The translations under genes and the position numbers were made by a program. The notes under the pieces were generated by a model. That model searched no databases and was not told where the DNA came from. It worked only from the letters and a program-made list of their open reading frames with translations. Below, piece by piece: positions 14,281-26,400 of a DNA stretch of 64,000 nt; positions within the stretch are counted from its first letter, which is position 1, and each line of letters opens with the position of its first letter. The DNA is from Baylisascaris procyonis (lineage: Eukaryota; Nematoda; Chromadorea; Rhabditida; Ascarididae): the NCBI GenBank assembly GCA_037389465.1, contig JAZARR010000070.1:3190501-3254500 (forward strand), read 5' to 3'.

Positions 14281-14308
14281 GCATTTCATTGAATTTGCAT
14301 ATATTTGA

Positions 14309-14353
14309 AGGCTTAATTTACATATAACAATTTAAAGGCTTAATTTACATATA
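14309..14353. repeat. Short direct repeat
   Basis: GGCTTAATTTACATATAA occurs twice, about 27 bases apart, separated by CAATTTAAA. It is intergenic. Confidence 0.7.
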
Positions 14354-17300
14354 ATATCGCAAAGCACTGACTTCGTATCAGTGCACGTCACAGATTGCAT
14401 TGTACATGCTGCAACTGTGCTGTGATGTGAATGTCGCAGGTGCCAATGACATGAACACATGGAGATCACATATAATCATACAGAATGCCCTACGATGCTC
14501 TGTATTTCAATATGTATATGAAAATTACTAATGAAGAAAAATTTACGGCATAGATTTAGAGACAAATATGTATTGAGGGAATAGAGGGTCGTGTCCCATA
14601 TAATCGTGCACTTCTGAATTTTTTAGAGGTCACAATGCAGACTTTTACTCAAAAATTTGAATAAAATTCGTGCTAAATTTTTCGTTGTCCGATATTTTGC
14701 TCGAATGGACCTACTATTTTGAGTGCATTTAGATATACTACCTATTCCCCTAGTTCATTCCCTCATTCCTCTTACTCTGTGCACTCCAAAATACTAGTAT
14801 TTTATATAAAGTTGCATTAAGCTTTCCAAAAAGAAACTCACGCATATCTTTCTTTGAATTCATGATTTATAAGTACGTAACAACATAACAGAAAAAAGCT
14901 TTTCATCGGAACCTGTTTCTATAGCTAGAATGTTTACTTTGAAATGTTTATGTTTAGGTGTTATGTATGATTCTCTATCCATTCCCCTCACTTAGCAATC
15001 ATGAATCGTAACCATAAAAGTTATTTTATATATTCTTTCCCCTCTCTTCTACAATTAAATATTCTACTCAGAAGTCTTTAGATTCGGACCTAAAATTTTC
15101 AACTCTCCGAAAGAACTTCAATAATTTTGGACCTTCGATATGAAAGATGCAGATGACGGAAAGTTTTTAACCGATATTGCGGTGCTTCATGAACTATACC
15201 TCGATGCGCCTGAACACATCTCATATCAGTTTATTAATGGCAAAGAAACTGCGTTTTTTTTGCAATGTGACTCTATCGTTATAATGTCTGTTTTAGAGTA
15301 CTAGTCCTAGATTACATAAACATAATGCCAACGTTCAAAACCGCAACGAAAATATTCAGAAAATGTCATATGTGCTTTCCACATCCCTCCAAAACAATCT
15401 ACCTTCCACTTAAGCCGTAAACAAACGTGATATGCAACACGATATCCTCCCGCTTATATTCTACACTTATCCAAATCGTCAATGATAGATAAATGATGTG
15501 CGGTAAAACGGAAAAGAAAAAAATTACATCTACAGCAGAACGTTGTTTTACTAATGCTCTTGTATGAATAATTCAACCCAAGAGCTCATATTTAATACTA
15601 ACAATACGATAACTGCTGTAGATTTCGCAGTCATACTTGTCACTACTTTGAGCTGTTAGGTTTGTTTTCGGTGAATGCAATATGACGGAATAGATCGCTG
15701 TTAAATTTCGCATTTTTGAAGGAGTACAGACGTTTCGCCAAAACATTCAGCTCCAATAAGTCTTCAATTTTAAGGGGAAGTCGGCAGACAGTCTGAAGTG
15801 AGGGGATGCTTGCCAAAGTTGATTAGCAGGTTCAAAGAGGTGAACTTCTGCTTGTTAGAATTGACGGTCGATGGCATAAAGATGTCTTATGGTTATAAAA
15901 TGTACAATAGATGCAAACACAAAAATGTGTCAGATGTGAAACGATTGAGGGAATCAGTTTCAGTGTACAAAGATTTGGAAATTGAATCAATTAATGACTG
16001 GCTATGGCATATGATGAAACGATTTACAATGAATCAAAACCAACAATGAATTTCAAGCTTTATAGATCGCCAAAAATAGTGTACAAATGTTCATAAATAT
16101 TACACAATGTGTTCAACAACGAATCGCGACATCTGCAAATCACCAATGATAACAGCATGAAACTTTGCATGCTGATGTTACTCCTGATGGAAGTACGGAA
16201 GAGAGCCAACTGCATTCCGTGTGCTTCACATATCTTATAGTGCACTGCCACTCTGAAATATTGTATGCACATGTGATCAGGCCATTAGATAAGTGTTAGG
16301 AAAACTGTTGAAAGCATACAGGAATATTATACTCGTTCCATATTTTAAAAAAATGTTCTTTGAGCTTTAAATAGCCGTCACGAGCGTAGGTTAATTGTTT
16401 TTGATCTTGAACCCTTGGAGTATCGTCGATTCAACTCAACTTTCAACTCTGCTTCGAAGTTATCGACGATTTTTCTGTTATACCTCAGGAGAAGCTGAGC
16501 TGTTCATGCTTCTCGATCACCTTGAGTGTCGAATGTTCGTTGAATAGAGTCCTTCAAAACTTGCAATTCAGAGTTGTTGATATTTGAATGAACTCGTTCA
16601 TAAAGTCGCCGAAACACACAACCTTTTGGTGGGCATGAATCGTCTCGAATCATTTCACCTAAGAATCATCGCAGACTTAGTTTACTAAACATTTGGCTTT
16701 TCTATTTTGATCTCATTATTAACTTCCGTTCTCTTTCTTTTCCCTTGATTTCTTATTGCTATGACTTTTATTTGCACATGTCCAGTATGCGTACTACCTT
16801 CGCACCAGTTTCATGGTTGAATTATCTTTGCTGATAGATTCAAGCGCTTTCTGTGTTTACTGGTAGATTGCTACTGTATATCTGTCAATACTGATTGCAC
16901 CTTTCTTCATCCAAAACAATCTGAATAGATCCTATTATGCAATGAATACCCTATGGGAATGCCGAGAATTTTGATCCCTTTTTGCACTTATATTTTAACT
17001 ATGAAGCACTAATTTACACATATTATTTTCAACGTCTCGATCGCCCATAAATATGATCGGTTTTATGCTGTTCTAAATGTCGATAAGTGAAAATACACCA
17101 AAATATTCCAAAATGAAATTTCCGGTTACGTAAAAAACATATGAGCTCTTCTGTTTCTATAGAGCATGCAAGAAGCAGTATATTGTGAAGCAATGATCGC
17201 TTATTGATGTATTCTATGAAAATAGTGAAGCAAGAACCACAAATTACCTCGTCTCGTTGCAAATGTTCCTCATAAAAGACTCTCAAGCATTTCTCAGATA

Positions 17301-18210
17301 TATACTAACATAAATATTCTCCTGATCACGTTTTACACAGGCAAACGAAAATCACCAAACGGAGCAAACATTATGAAGGAAAACTAATGAAAGCTTGTAA
17401 TTTGCAAATGCTACCACCCATGGTCATTCACAACAATTATTTATATACATATACATTTATATGCGCATGTTCATATATTTTCCATTTCGAATCTTCTACG
17501 CCCTCAGATCAAACACCTATGCAAGTCCCCTAAATTTAACGTCCACTTTCAGGTAGATAATTTACATTTTCATTTTCACTTTCAAACAGCTGTTTCATTG
17601 AAGCGTCGTATTCTTGCGAAAAGTCACTATACGTTTGCCAATATTATAAACTTTTATTCACTAAATTATGCAACAGTTTCACATAACTTCCTGTCTCACT
17701 TCAAATGGATCAAACCACCCTATTGCCAATGTTCAGAAAGTATCCACACAATCTTTCAATCAAATATAAAAGCAAAAAACATCATATCACAAACCATATA
17801 ATGGCTTCACCACCATCAATTTCAGGTGTATTTCATAATTCAGTGCATACAAGCTCTGAGCAATTCTGAACTAGCGTTGTAAAAGAAATCATATAGAGGA
17901 CGTGCAGTTTCCTATATTTGTAAGTTAATTACCCTTCAAATCGAAGGTTTATGGTTATGCTTACTCGATAGCTGTACTATTGGAACAACAGTTTATTAAT
18001 TTACTATTGAAGCGTTTCCCTGTGGCATTCTAATGTTGATATGTTACATACATGTTTACTAGCATAGACTTTCGCACTCTTCGCTCACTCTTTTTTGCTG
18101 TCAGCTTATAGATTGATTTATATAGATATATCGTCCATTTATTTGTTTTATCATCGCTCACTTTTCTGGATCACTGATCCTTCAATGGTTTTGCAGCACT
18201 TCGTTGTAGT
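14354..18210. other. No supported gene
   Basis: AT-rich sequence. Open frames of 60-85 codons (for example plus 15798-16049 and minus 17029-17286) have no recognisable motif and no adjoining exon in phase. The second copy of the dispersed repeat lies near 17422-17480. Confidence 0.45.
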
Positions 18211-18410
18211 ATGATTTTATGTGTCCATAGAATCAATTATCACTTTGCTTTACTTTATTTATCTGTAATTTTGCATGTATTTATTGCACTAATCGGGAAC
18301 ACTTTTCTTAATTCTCGAATGAATAAAACTCCGTTCGCATTTCAGAAATTTCCTAGTCCATTTTTTGATTTTCTTCGTTATGTGATTCGACTTGTCCATT
18401 GATATTTCAG

Positions 18411-18507
18411 CTTCCACCTGAATAACGGAACCGTTTATTTGAAAGAATATTCCGAACCCATTTTCGTCGGCGTGGTTGGTTTATTCTCGGAGCTCGGAGC
18501 TGGTTAA
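18411..18507 (+). other. Coding-like terminal exon, plus strand
   Basis: After the acceptor TTGATATTTCAG a frame in phase 2 reads FHLNNGTVYLKEYSEP, then IFVGVVGLFSELGAG, then TAA. No upstream exon with a matching donor was found. The minus strand is also open here, so the direction is uncertain. Confidence 0.25.
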
Positions 18508-19202
18508 TTTTTTTAAATCTCTAAACAAAATTTATTTATGTTCACTAGGACAATAAAAACTTCTAATAGTGCACACCATTCAGTTATAATCAGTGATGAT
18601 CTCAAAAAATTTGAGCGCATTGACAGATGTAAAGTCCTATACATATTGGGGAATATTTCGGCATTGAGGCTGAAGGGTTTTTAGAATAATGGCCAGATTC
18701 ATGTATAACAATTGACTTAATGATATGTGCTAACAGAACAACCAATGATCTAACAAGGCGTTGGATACATATCTATGAAACATTGTGGACAATAGTGGTA
18801 ATACCGAACAAGTATTTTCCTCAAGAGTGCTGTGTTGTAACGTTGTTCGCTTATGAAACAGTGCATCTCGAAATGAACATTGCCATTGATTAATATGCTA
18901 CGCATGTTTTGGACGTTTCAATTTGTATTATTATCGAAGGCAGATATTGCCTGTCGATTGAATAAAAGATTCAATTGAATGCATTAATGAAACGCATCTA
19001 ACCAGCTCCGGGATGTTCATCTCTTTTGAAGCGTATTATAGATGCCACTTTTTGTAGAAATTTATAGGTTTTTTTCATTGTGATATCTATGTGAATAATT
19101 TCTGAAGAAGACTACGATCGTTTCGAGGGAGTACATCGACGTTTCTCATTTATCGCTTCTTGTTGATCTGAACATAGCCGATCTTATTCGTCTCTTCTTC
19201 TA

Positions 19203-19395
19203 TCACTGACAATCCAAGTCGACCTTCGTAACCACCAAGCTTAAGGAAATTTTTTCTGCACAACCAGCTGTTACCGACGTTTTAGCTCTTCGTTGTTGCC
19301 AGCTGTTCTCTCTCTTAATTACGCGTTCTGATTCCACACGTTTCCATGAAACTTTCAGCCTGCTTCCTTTATCCAAGTTGAGCAAATCGGGATAA
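19203..19395 (-). other. Coding-like terminal exon, minus strand
   Basis: After the acceptor ACCTTTGCAG a frame entering in phase 2 reads YPDLLNLDKGSRLKVSWKRV, then a charged stretch and KISLSLVVTKVDLDC to a stop. An overlapping frame upstream (19355-19540, RDGTRFFIDHELSKKIKCC) could hold the preceding exon, but only weak donors in matching phase were seen. No family is recognised. Confidence 0.3.
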
Positions 19396-20430
19396 CTGCA
19401 AAGGTTTTCTTTCTATGGAGTTTTCTGACTAAAGTGTCAGTCATATCCGACAGCAGATTGCAGCATTTGATTTTCTTTGACAATTCGTGATCTATAAAAA
19501 ATCGAGTTCCATCTCGTCGACATGCAATATACTTCCACAAAAAAAAAGTTTTAGCAGAAGATCTAGAAGAACTTGTGAAACGATTGGCAAATTTCGATCT
19601 TTATGCAATGTGTCATCTACTACACCAAATATGCAGTGCAAATTTCATGTGTACTGCTCATATCAGTTTTATCAATGCAATCTAATGAGCTTATATATAG
19701 TTATTTTATCCTCAGGTGAATAAAGTTGCTTTATCTTCAATAGAACAACATGAATCAGAAGAAGACCAATAAAACGCATTAGTGATGGTTGGACAGTAAG
19801 GTATGGCAATGATACTATGCCGGTGCCTATCTGGATTAAGTGCCGTTCTTATTCTACTCTGTAATGATCAGAAGACTATCGCCTCGATCGGAGCGAGGAT
19901 TAGCTCGTCTTTATATGACCATTATTGTAACCCAGATACATATTAAATAAAAGGAGAGATCTTATTTATTATACTCATTAAATTTAAATTGAATGCATTT
20001 TTATTTTTTTGTTTATTTCGCATTCTGAATGAATTATTGCGATTCTCTTCGAAAGGTATTCGCTGCATTGTTCGTAGATTTATTCCGTTCATTGATTTGT
20101 TTATTATTTTCTTTCATGTTTGATTGTGTTTCTTTCGCAATTTTAGTATTCATACCTTCGATGCTCAAACTTATTGACATTTTCATAAACTAAAGTTGCT
20201 GATTCTTTATAAGAATAAATTTTAAATTTTTATGAAGTTAAGTTTTTGGAAATGGGTAGATCGTACTTGAGGGGATTATATCGAAGAGGGGAGGGGGAAT
20301 ATATATTAAAGTAGAAGCGATGATAACAAATCTATTATGAAGTGTTGGTAATATAATTGCTAGCTTGTCTTATCTTCAGAATTGCTTCGTACAATTCGTT
20401 TCGCAAACATTTTCTCTCCGATTATGGTTG

Positions 20431-20440
20431 GTCATTTCAG
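20431..20440 (+). promoter_or_regulatory. Probable trans-splice acceptor upstream of PHKB
   Basis: The sequence GTCATTTCAG ends 30 bases before the chosen PHKB start codon and no matching upstream coding exon is visible. In nematodes such an acceptor commonly receives a spliced leader. It could equally be an ordinary acceptor following a non-coding 5' exon. Confidence 0.45.
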
Positions 20441-20470
20441 TCGGTGAAGACCGTTTGCAAGCATCGAGCA

Positions 20471-23400
20471 ATGACCATGTCAGATCCGAGAGGGCATCGA
20501 AGGAGTGGCACAAACAGTCGATTGAGACGCTTCACGCAGCCTTATCTCACATCAGCACATCATCTGCAACCAAAACTTGTGAAAACTGTACTCGAACAAG
20601 TGGACAGCATCTATCGATTGGGTAATCACTGTGATTTTATAGATGGGAGATGTGAGTAGCGCTATTTATTTGCAAATACAGAGGAATGCTTCATTTCCTT
20701 TAAACGGTTTTTATGAAAAATCAAATTATTCGCTTCATGATGCACCAAATGATTCGTACTTTTGAATAGACGTCTTTTTTTTGACTTGATATTGCTGAAT
20801 ACTTTAATGATGCATTTAATATTTTTCTTTTCCAAAACGGTTCCTCTCTTTATCTTCTTTGTTATAGCCAATTGACTAAGAACCTGATTTGTTGTCATTT
20901 ATGCAATTGTATACAAAATAAGGCTTATTGATGTGCTTCTTTGTGGAAGAGTCATGCTGCGTAGAGTATAGCCGTGAATAGACTAGCTAGCCACTTATGC
21001 TTCACTGGTGAAAACAAACGGGCAGGAAGAGACCTTAGGCCTATGCTTCAGTTCAATATAAGCTTGTTCAAAATGAATGTTCAAATTAATATAAGCTCTT
21101 TTAGTACAACAAATAATTCTCGATCATCAAAGCGTTACGAGCGGTCTGTTCCCGAGGTACTCGAAGGATCGAAACATTGGCTATGCCAAGGACAGTATCT
21201 ACTGTGCACTTGCCTGTTGGGCATGCTCCGTCGCTTACAAGTAAGCTTACTTAATGAATGTGGTGCATATGCATCTCTGTAATGGTTCATCCATATTTCT
21301 TTCATGATTTTTGGTGAGTAAAGAGGAAACCAACCAAGGTATTGCTTGTCGATACAACTTTCCTATAGGTGGCCATATATTTCTATGAAAATTATTAAAA
21401 CCTAATTAGGCACGCCATAATCTATCGACCTTGTCGGCTGTGTCTAACAGTGATGATGGATGATGCCTAACACAGTGCTCACTGCCAGTGGAACTTTATG
21501 GCAAAGATTGACTCGGATGAGCATGATGTAGATGAGATTTAGGTGGAGGACGGAAGAGGGGGGAGGGGAGATTAGCAGTAACAACGATTCTCTCTTGCAT
21601 TAGCTGTTTGCAATATTTGAGTTTATTAAGGCGTCTTGACGATGATCGCGGTCGTCAAACCGAATTACGGCAATCGGCCGTAAAAGCAATGAGGGGAATT
21701 ATGTTCGCATGGATGCAGCAGCTTGATAATGTGAGCTTGATTTTATTGATTGCCGCCTATCTGCTTAGATCTCTTATTGAAACAATTGTTTGAGTTTAGA
21801 CCATTGAGTCGTTTGATTTCTTTTCTCTAAGAGCATTTATGAACAGTTTTGTAATCTACAACTGCAAAACGCTGAAAGATTTCTGAAACTGCAATAATGC
21901 CCCACTAATGCAGTGAATCGTCGGTCGATTCATGAGCTGTTTCCTATATTTAAAAAAAGGATTAATGTCCTACCATGTGTCACAATAATAGATTGCTTAA
22001 AATATGGCAGGGAACATGAAACTCATGTCGCTTATGGCGCCATTATAACAGCAGTGGTAATGTTTATTGTGATGTAAATACAATGAATTCTATTTAGTGG
22101 TAAAATGGGGGACCACTGATAATTCGTTATCAAGGTCTGATACCGTTGATAATTCTTTGTCAAGTTCCGGCTCTCTGAATAATTCCTTGTCAAGATTTTA
22201 AAGGACTAATAGCTCCTTATCGAGATTTCGAGCTGTTGGTGATCCGGTATCGAGGTTTTAAATCATAAGTAATTCGTCATCACGATTTTAGATTTTTGCT
22301 TGTTTGAAGCCGATGCTTTATGAATAGTTCACAAGAAAGAGAGATATGCATCATTTGCTATCGAATGAATACAATTTGCTTCGATTTTGATCACTAATTT
22401 CATTCCGATATCACTTGATGATAAGCCTGATTTTATTGTTTACAACAATTTTTCTAATAATGTTGCGGAGAATGTCTCATTTAAAAGCTTTCATGCAAAA
22501 CGATGACTTTTAGACGAGTAGTTGGATAAAGAGAAAATTCCTTGCAGTTTTTTTTTCAGCAGATTTTGTATTTCGGGAATTTCATCCCTCTAAATTAATC
22601 AATTCATTCACAGAAATTGCCTTCGTTTATAGCTAAATAAACTGGAAATAAAATGCTGTTAGTTATTATATTTTGCTTATTGTCCGCAATTATTTTGAAT
22701 GGTCAGTATTGGGAAGCAGTGAGAACAATTATTTCTCGTTCGTTACTGATTGCTTCGTTACAATTTAAGCCTCTCATTTTCTCGTTTTATATTGTCCATT
22801 CTGTGAAATGAGTTCATTGAAATGTTTTATTTTTTGTGATGTGCAACTATAAGAAATGAACTTTTGCCGTATTTTTTTTCAGTTGAATAAATTCAAAGAT
22901 AAAAATTCACCGGAATACGCATTGCATTCACGCTTCGATTTGCATACTGGTATGGTACTGAAATCACCAAATGATAAGGTTTCATCTTTTTGCATTTTCT
23001 TTTCTTTTTACTCTTTTTTTTTATTCACTATTATTTCTCTTATACGAGTTAAGGAATTTCTTATGTTTCTCAATGATAAAATAACCTATAAATATATTTC
23101 TCAATGAAAAAATGATCTATGATTGTGAAGTTGAGATTTTATTCATGTTTATGCTAACCTAAGCCACAAAAGTCTAAACGATTGCAGATGCAGTGAATAT
23201 GTAAATTTCTTTTTTAATGCAGTTCATATTAATGGAAATTCCTTTGTTAGCAGCTATTTATTCATTGCCTAATTCGACAAAAGAGAGATCAATAGAACTG
23301 CGCTAAGTTGGGGGATGAATTTATATTTGAGAGAATGTAGAATTGCACAAAAATAACTTTCATTATAACTCTTTTCGTCTCCATCAATGTTTTCACTCAA

Positions 23401-26400
23401 TATTGCAAAGAATCCAAAAACTTACTGCATTTTATTCGGATGTGTAAACTCGAATGTTCATTTCTCAAATTTTCGTTTTTCTTAATCTTTATTTTCTGTG
23501 TGAAATTTGTTAATCATATCTTTCATTTACACCATATTGAAATGACACTTAACTTCATTCCCGTTTTCAGATTTTTTCATTGATCGATTTCAGTTTTCCA
23601 TTTTATTTATTTCATTCCGTTGTTTACTTTTAGAGTTGGATATTGGATTATGCCTACTTTAGAGTAAATATTATTATAAATGCAAAAAAAAAAAAATTGC
23701 TAGATTTTTCCTTTACTTTCGCGTTTTTGCTCGAATGTGTGAACGCCACTTCTCTCTCTCCTTTTCTTATGCACCATTGTGTTCTAAAAATTATGCTCAT
23801 ACGAAACCCTTTTTTTTAAGTTTAAGTGACCTGTTGTTTATAGAATTGAGTTTAATTTAATGGCCAATTTATGTATTACTATTGCTTACGTATTACTACT
23901 GCTTTTTCATTTTATAATGCCAAAGAAGTTCGTTAATTCATTCATTCGAGTTTGATGTTCATGCGCTCTAAATTGCAACATTTAATTATATTTTAAAGAA
24001 AAGAATGGATGATGCGATATCACTTAAAGATTTGATTCAATTCTTTGAAGATTTATGTTGCATTTGCCTCTATTCAATGAAAAAAATCGAAGAAATTGTT
24101 TCCCTCTTAATAGTTGATTTTGTTGATAATTGCATTCAACTTTAGTAATTCTATAATTTAACGTAAATGTATTTTTCTAAAGAAGTAATTGTGATAAGCA
24201 TTGATCGTGATGAAATTTCTGAAGAATATATTGTTTTTAGGCGTATGGTCATCTACAAATGGATCTGATAGCTCTTTATCTTTTGGCCCTTGTTCAGATG
24301 ACTGCTGGTGGTGTACAGGTGAGTCTTGTATCACTGAAGTTTAAAAGATGCAATCGTATCATATATAGCATCTCAACGATTTTCTGTCTTTCAAGCTTTC
24401 ATTGTTAATATTTTCCTCATATTTCCCAAGTAAATCGATGATAAAAACACGAGCGGTAAGTAATGTTTTATTTGCCTGGAAAATTCTCTTGGCAGGCGAA
24501 TCGTAAAGCATAATGTTGTGCAGTCGCTTTTCATATTTTGCGCCTTTTTAAGTAAAGATTGGGAAGCTCGTACTATAGTGGGAACCCCCGATGTTTTATG
24601 TATTTCATGATTTTTCTTATATTTTTTACTCGCAGCGAGTGATATTTTGACAGCGCTAAATGCGAAAACATCTTTTTCCTTGCACCAGTCTCCATATCAT
24701 TTATACCGATTATTTCTTCTTCGAAAATATCACTGATGCATCTACTTCTTTTCGATGGTCGTCCTTAATGTAAACATCGTATTTCGATTGTTATCCTTTC
24801 TTTTCAATTATAAGTTTAAAAAACAACATTTCTTTGCAGCCTGAATGTAATCCTTTTTTTGTCATTATGTATTGTAGAAAGTGGCATTGAGGTATTTGAT
24901 GAAGGGGAACGAGACCTGACTTTAAGGTCTTAACATGAATGTGACTCCGAATCATCACCACATCAAGCAATCCATTCCCAATTAAAGATACCATACAACA
25001 AAGATTTACGCCTAATTGCATCACGAAATCGGTAAATGAATGCACAAACTGTCATCTTCTACCTTTAATAATAATGACATAATGTTGAATTTTTTCTATA
25101 TTTTAAAAGTTGCTATCAATTTCTAAGTTTTAAAGCTGTGAGTATCGTTAGAATTAAGCAACTAACAACTTTCCTATATCCCATCCCCTTCCACATTGCT
25201 TAATACAGGGCATTTGGATTGAACGGAGAACGCAAACTCAATGCAACAGCACAGAGCATGAAATTTATAAAATACTTCACGGTTCAGTAAGAAAAAATTT
25301 CACGGTTCTGCACTAAACTGTACCGCTTGAACATCTTCAGTTGGAGGGGGAGGGGTAATTTTTGGGAGAAATTCAGCGCTTTTATATGATCTCTATGAAT
25401 GCGTTTATGCATGTTTGATTGTTCGTTGTGAAAGCACATCATCGTCGTACTACCAAATGGTAAATTAAAATTATATTCCTCATTCAATAAGTGCTAAATT
25501 CGAAATCCTTTTCAAGTAGCGACCAATTGTTTTTGCCAATCAGCCATTTATGCGACTTAATATTCGCTTAGTTTCGCTATGACGCTTTAAGGCATGAATT
25601 TAATCGGTTTTACTACATATTTCTGGTCAGACGTATTTCATCATTCACCTGCACGATTACCTGCTTTATTCAGTGGGTAAATTCATTAATATTAAAGAAT
25701 GTTTTTTATTTTTCAAAAATTTTTCCCCCAAAAATAATGTAACGATATGATAGTTGCAGATTATTTATACGCATGATGAAGTGTGTTTTGTGCAGAATCT
25801 CGTCTTCTATATTGAAAGAACATATCGAACACCGGATTTTGGAATGTGGGAACGAGGTACACGATATAATGTCGGTGAACCTGAACTACATGCAAGCAGC
25901 TTAGGCATGGTTAAAGTAGGTTTTATGTTTAATGTTTGTTCAGTTGCTAAGTTGACAGTGGTATCAGCAGTTAGTTGCTTCAATTCCATTATTTTAGCGC
26001 TCATAAGAATGCTGTCGAATTGAAGTGTTTTTTTGAGGAGAATGTCATATAGGACTCGCCTTGCTTTCTTCTTGTTAAATCTAAATTTTCAATGCTCTTG
26101 TTTTTGCTCATCGATGTTTTTACTCACGTAATAGTCATTAGATCATATCTATTCTTTATGCTGACAATACATTTAGGTTAATGGGGGAAAATTAGTATGA
26201 GCACAAATTGCACACTGAGAAAGCTGAACGGTTTTGAAGGAGAAAAGATTTTTGACGGAAGTACGTACAATTTGAAGTTTTTTTTTTCAGTAGTAGGTTT
26301 TTATTTAGTCAATTCTGTGGGGAAATGCATTTCTTCTCTCCCGCTCAATCCTCTTCTCCTTCACTGCTGTTCTTCTGTCCGCTTTCCTTCCTTCTTCTTC

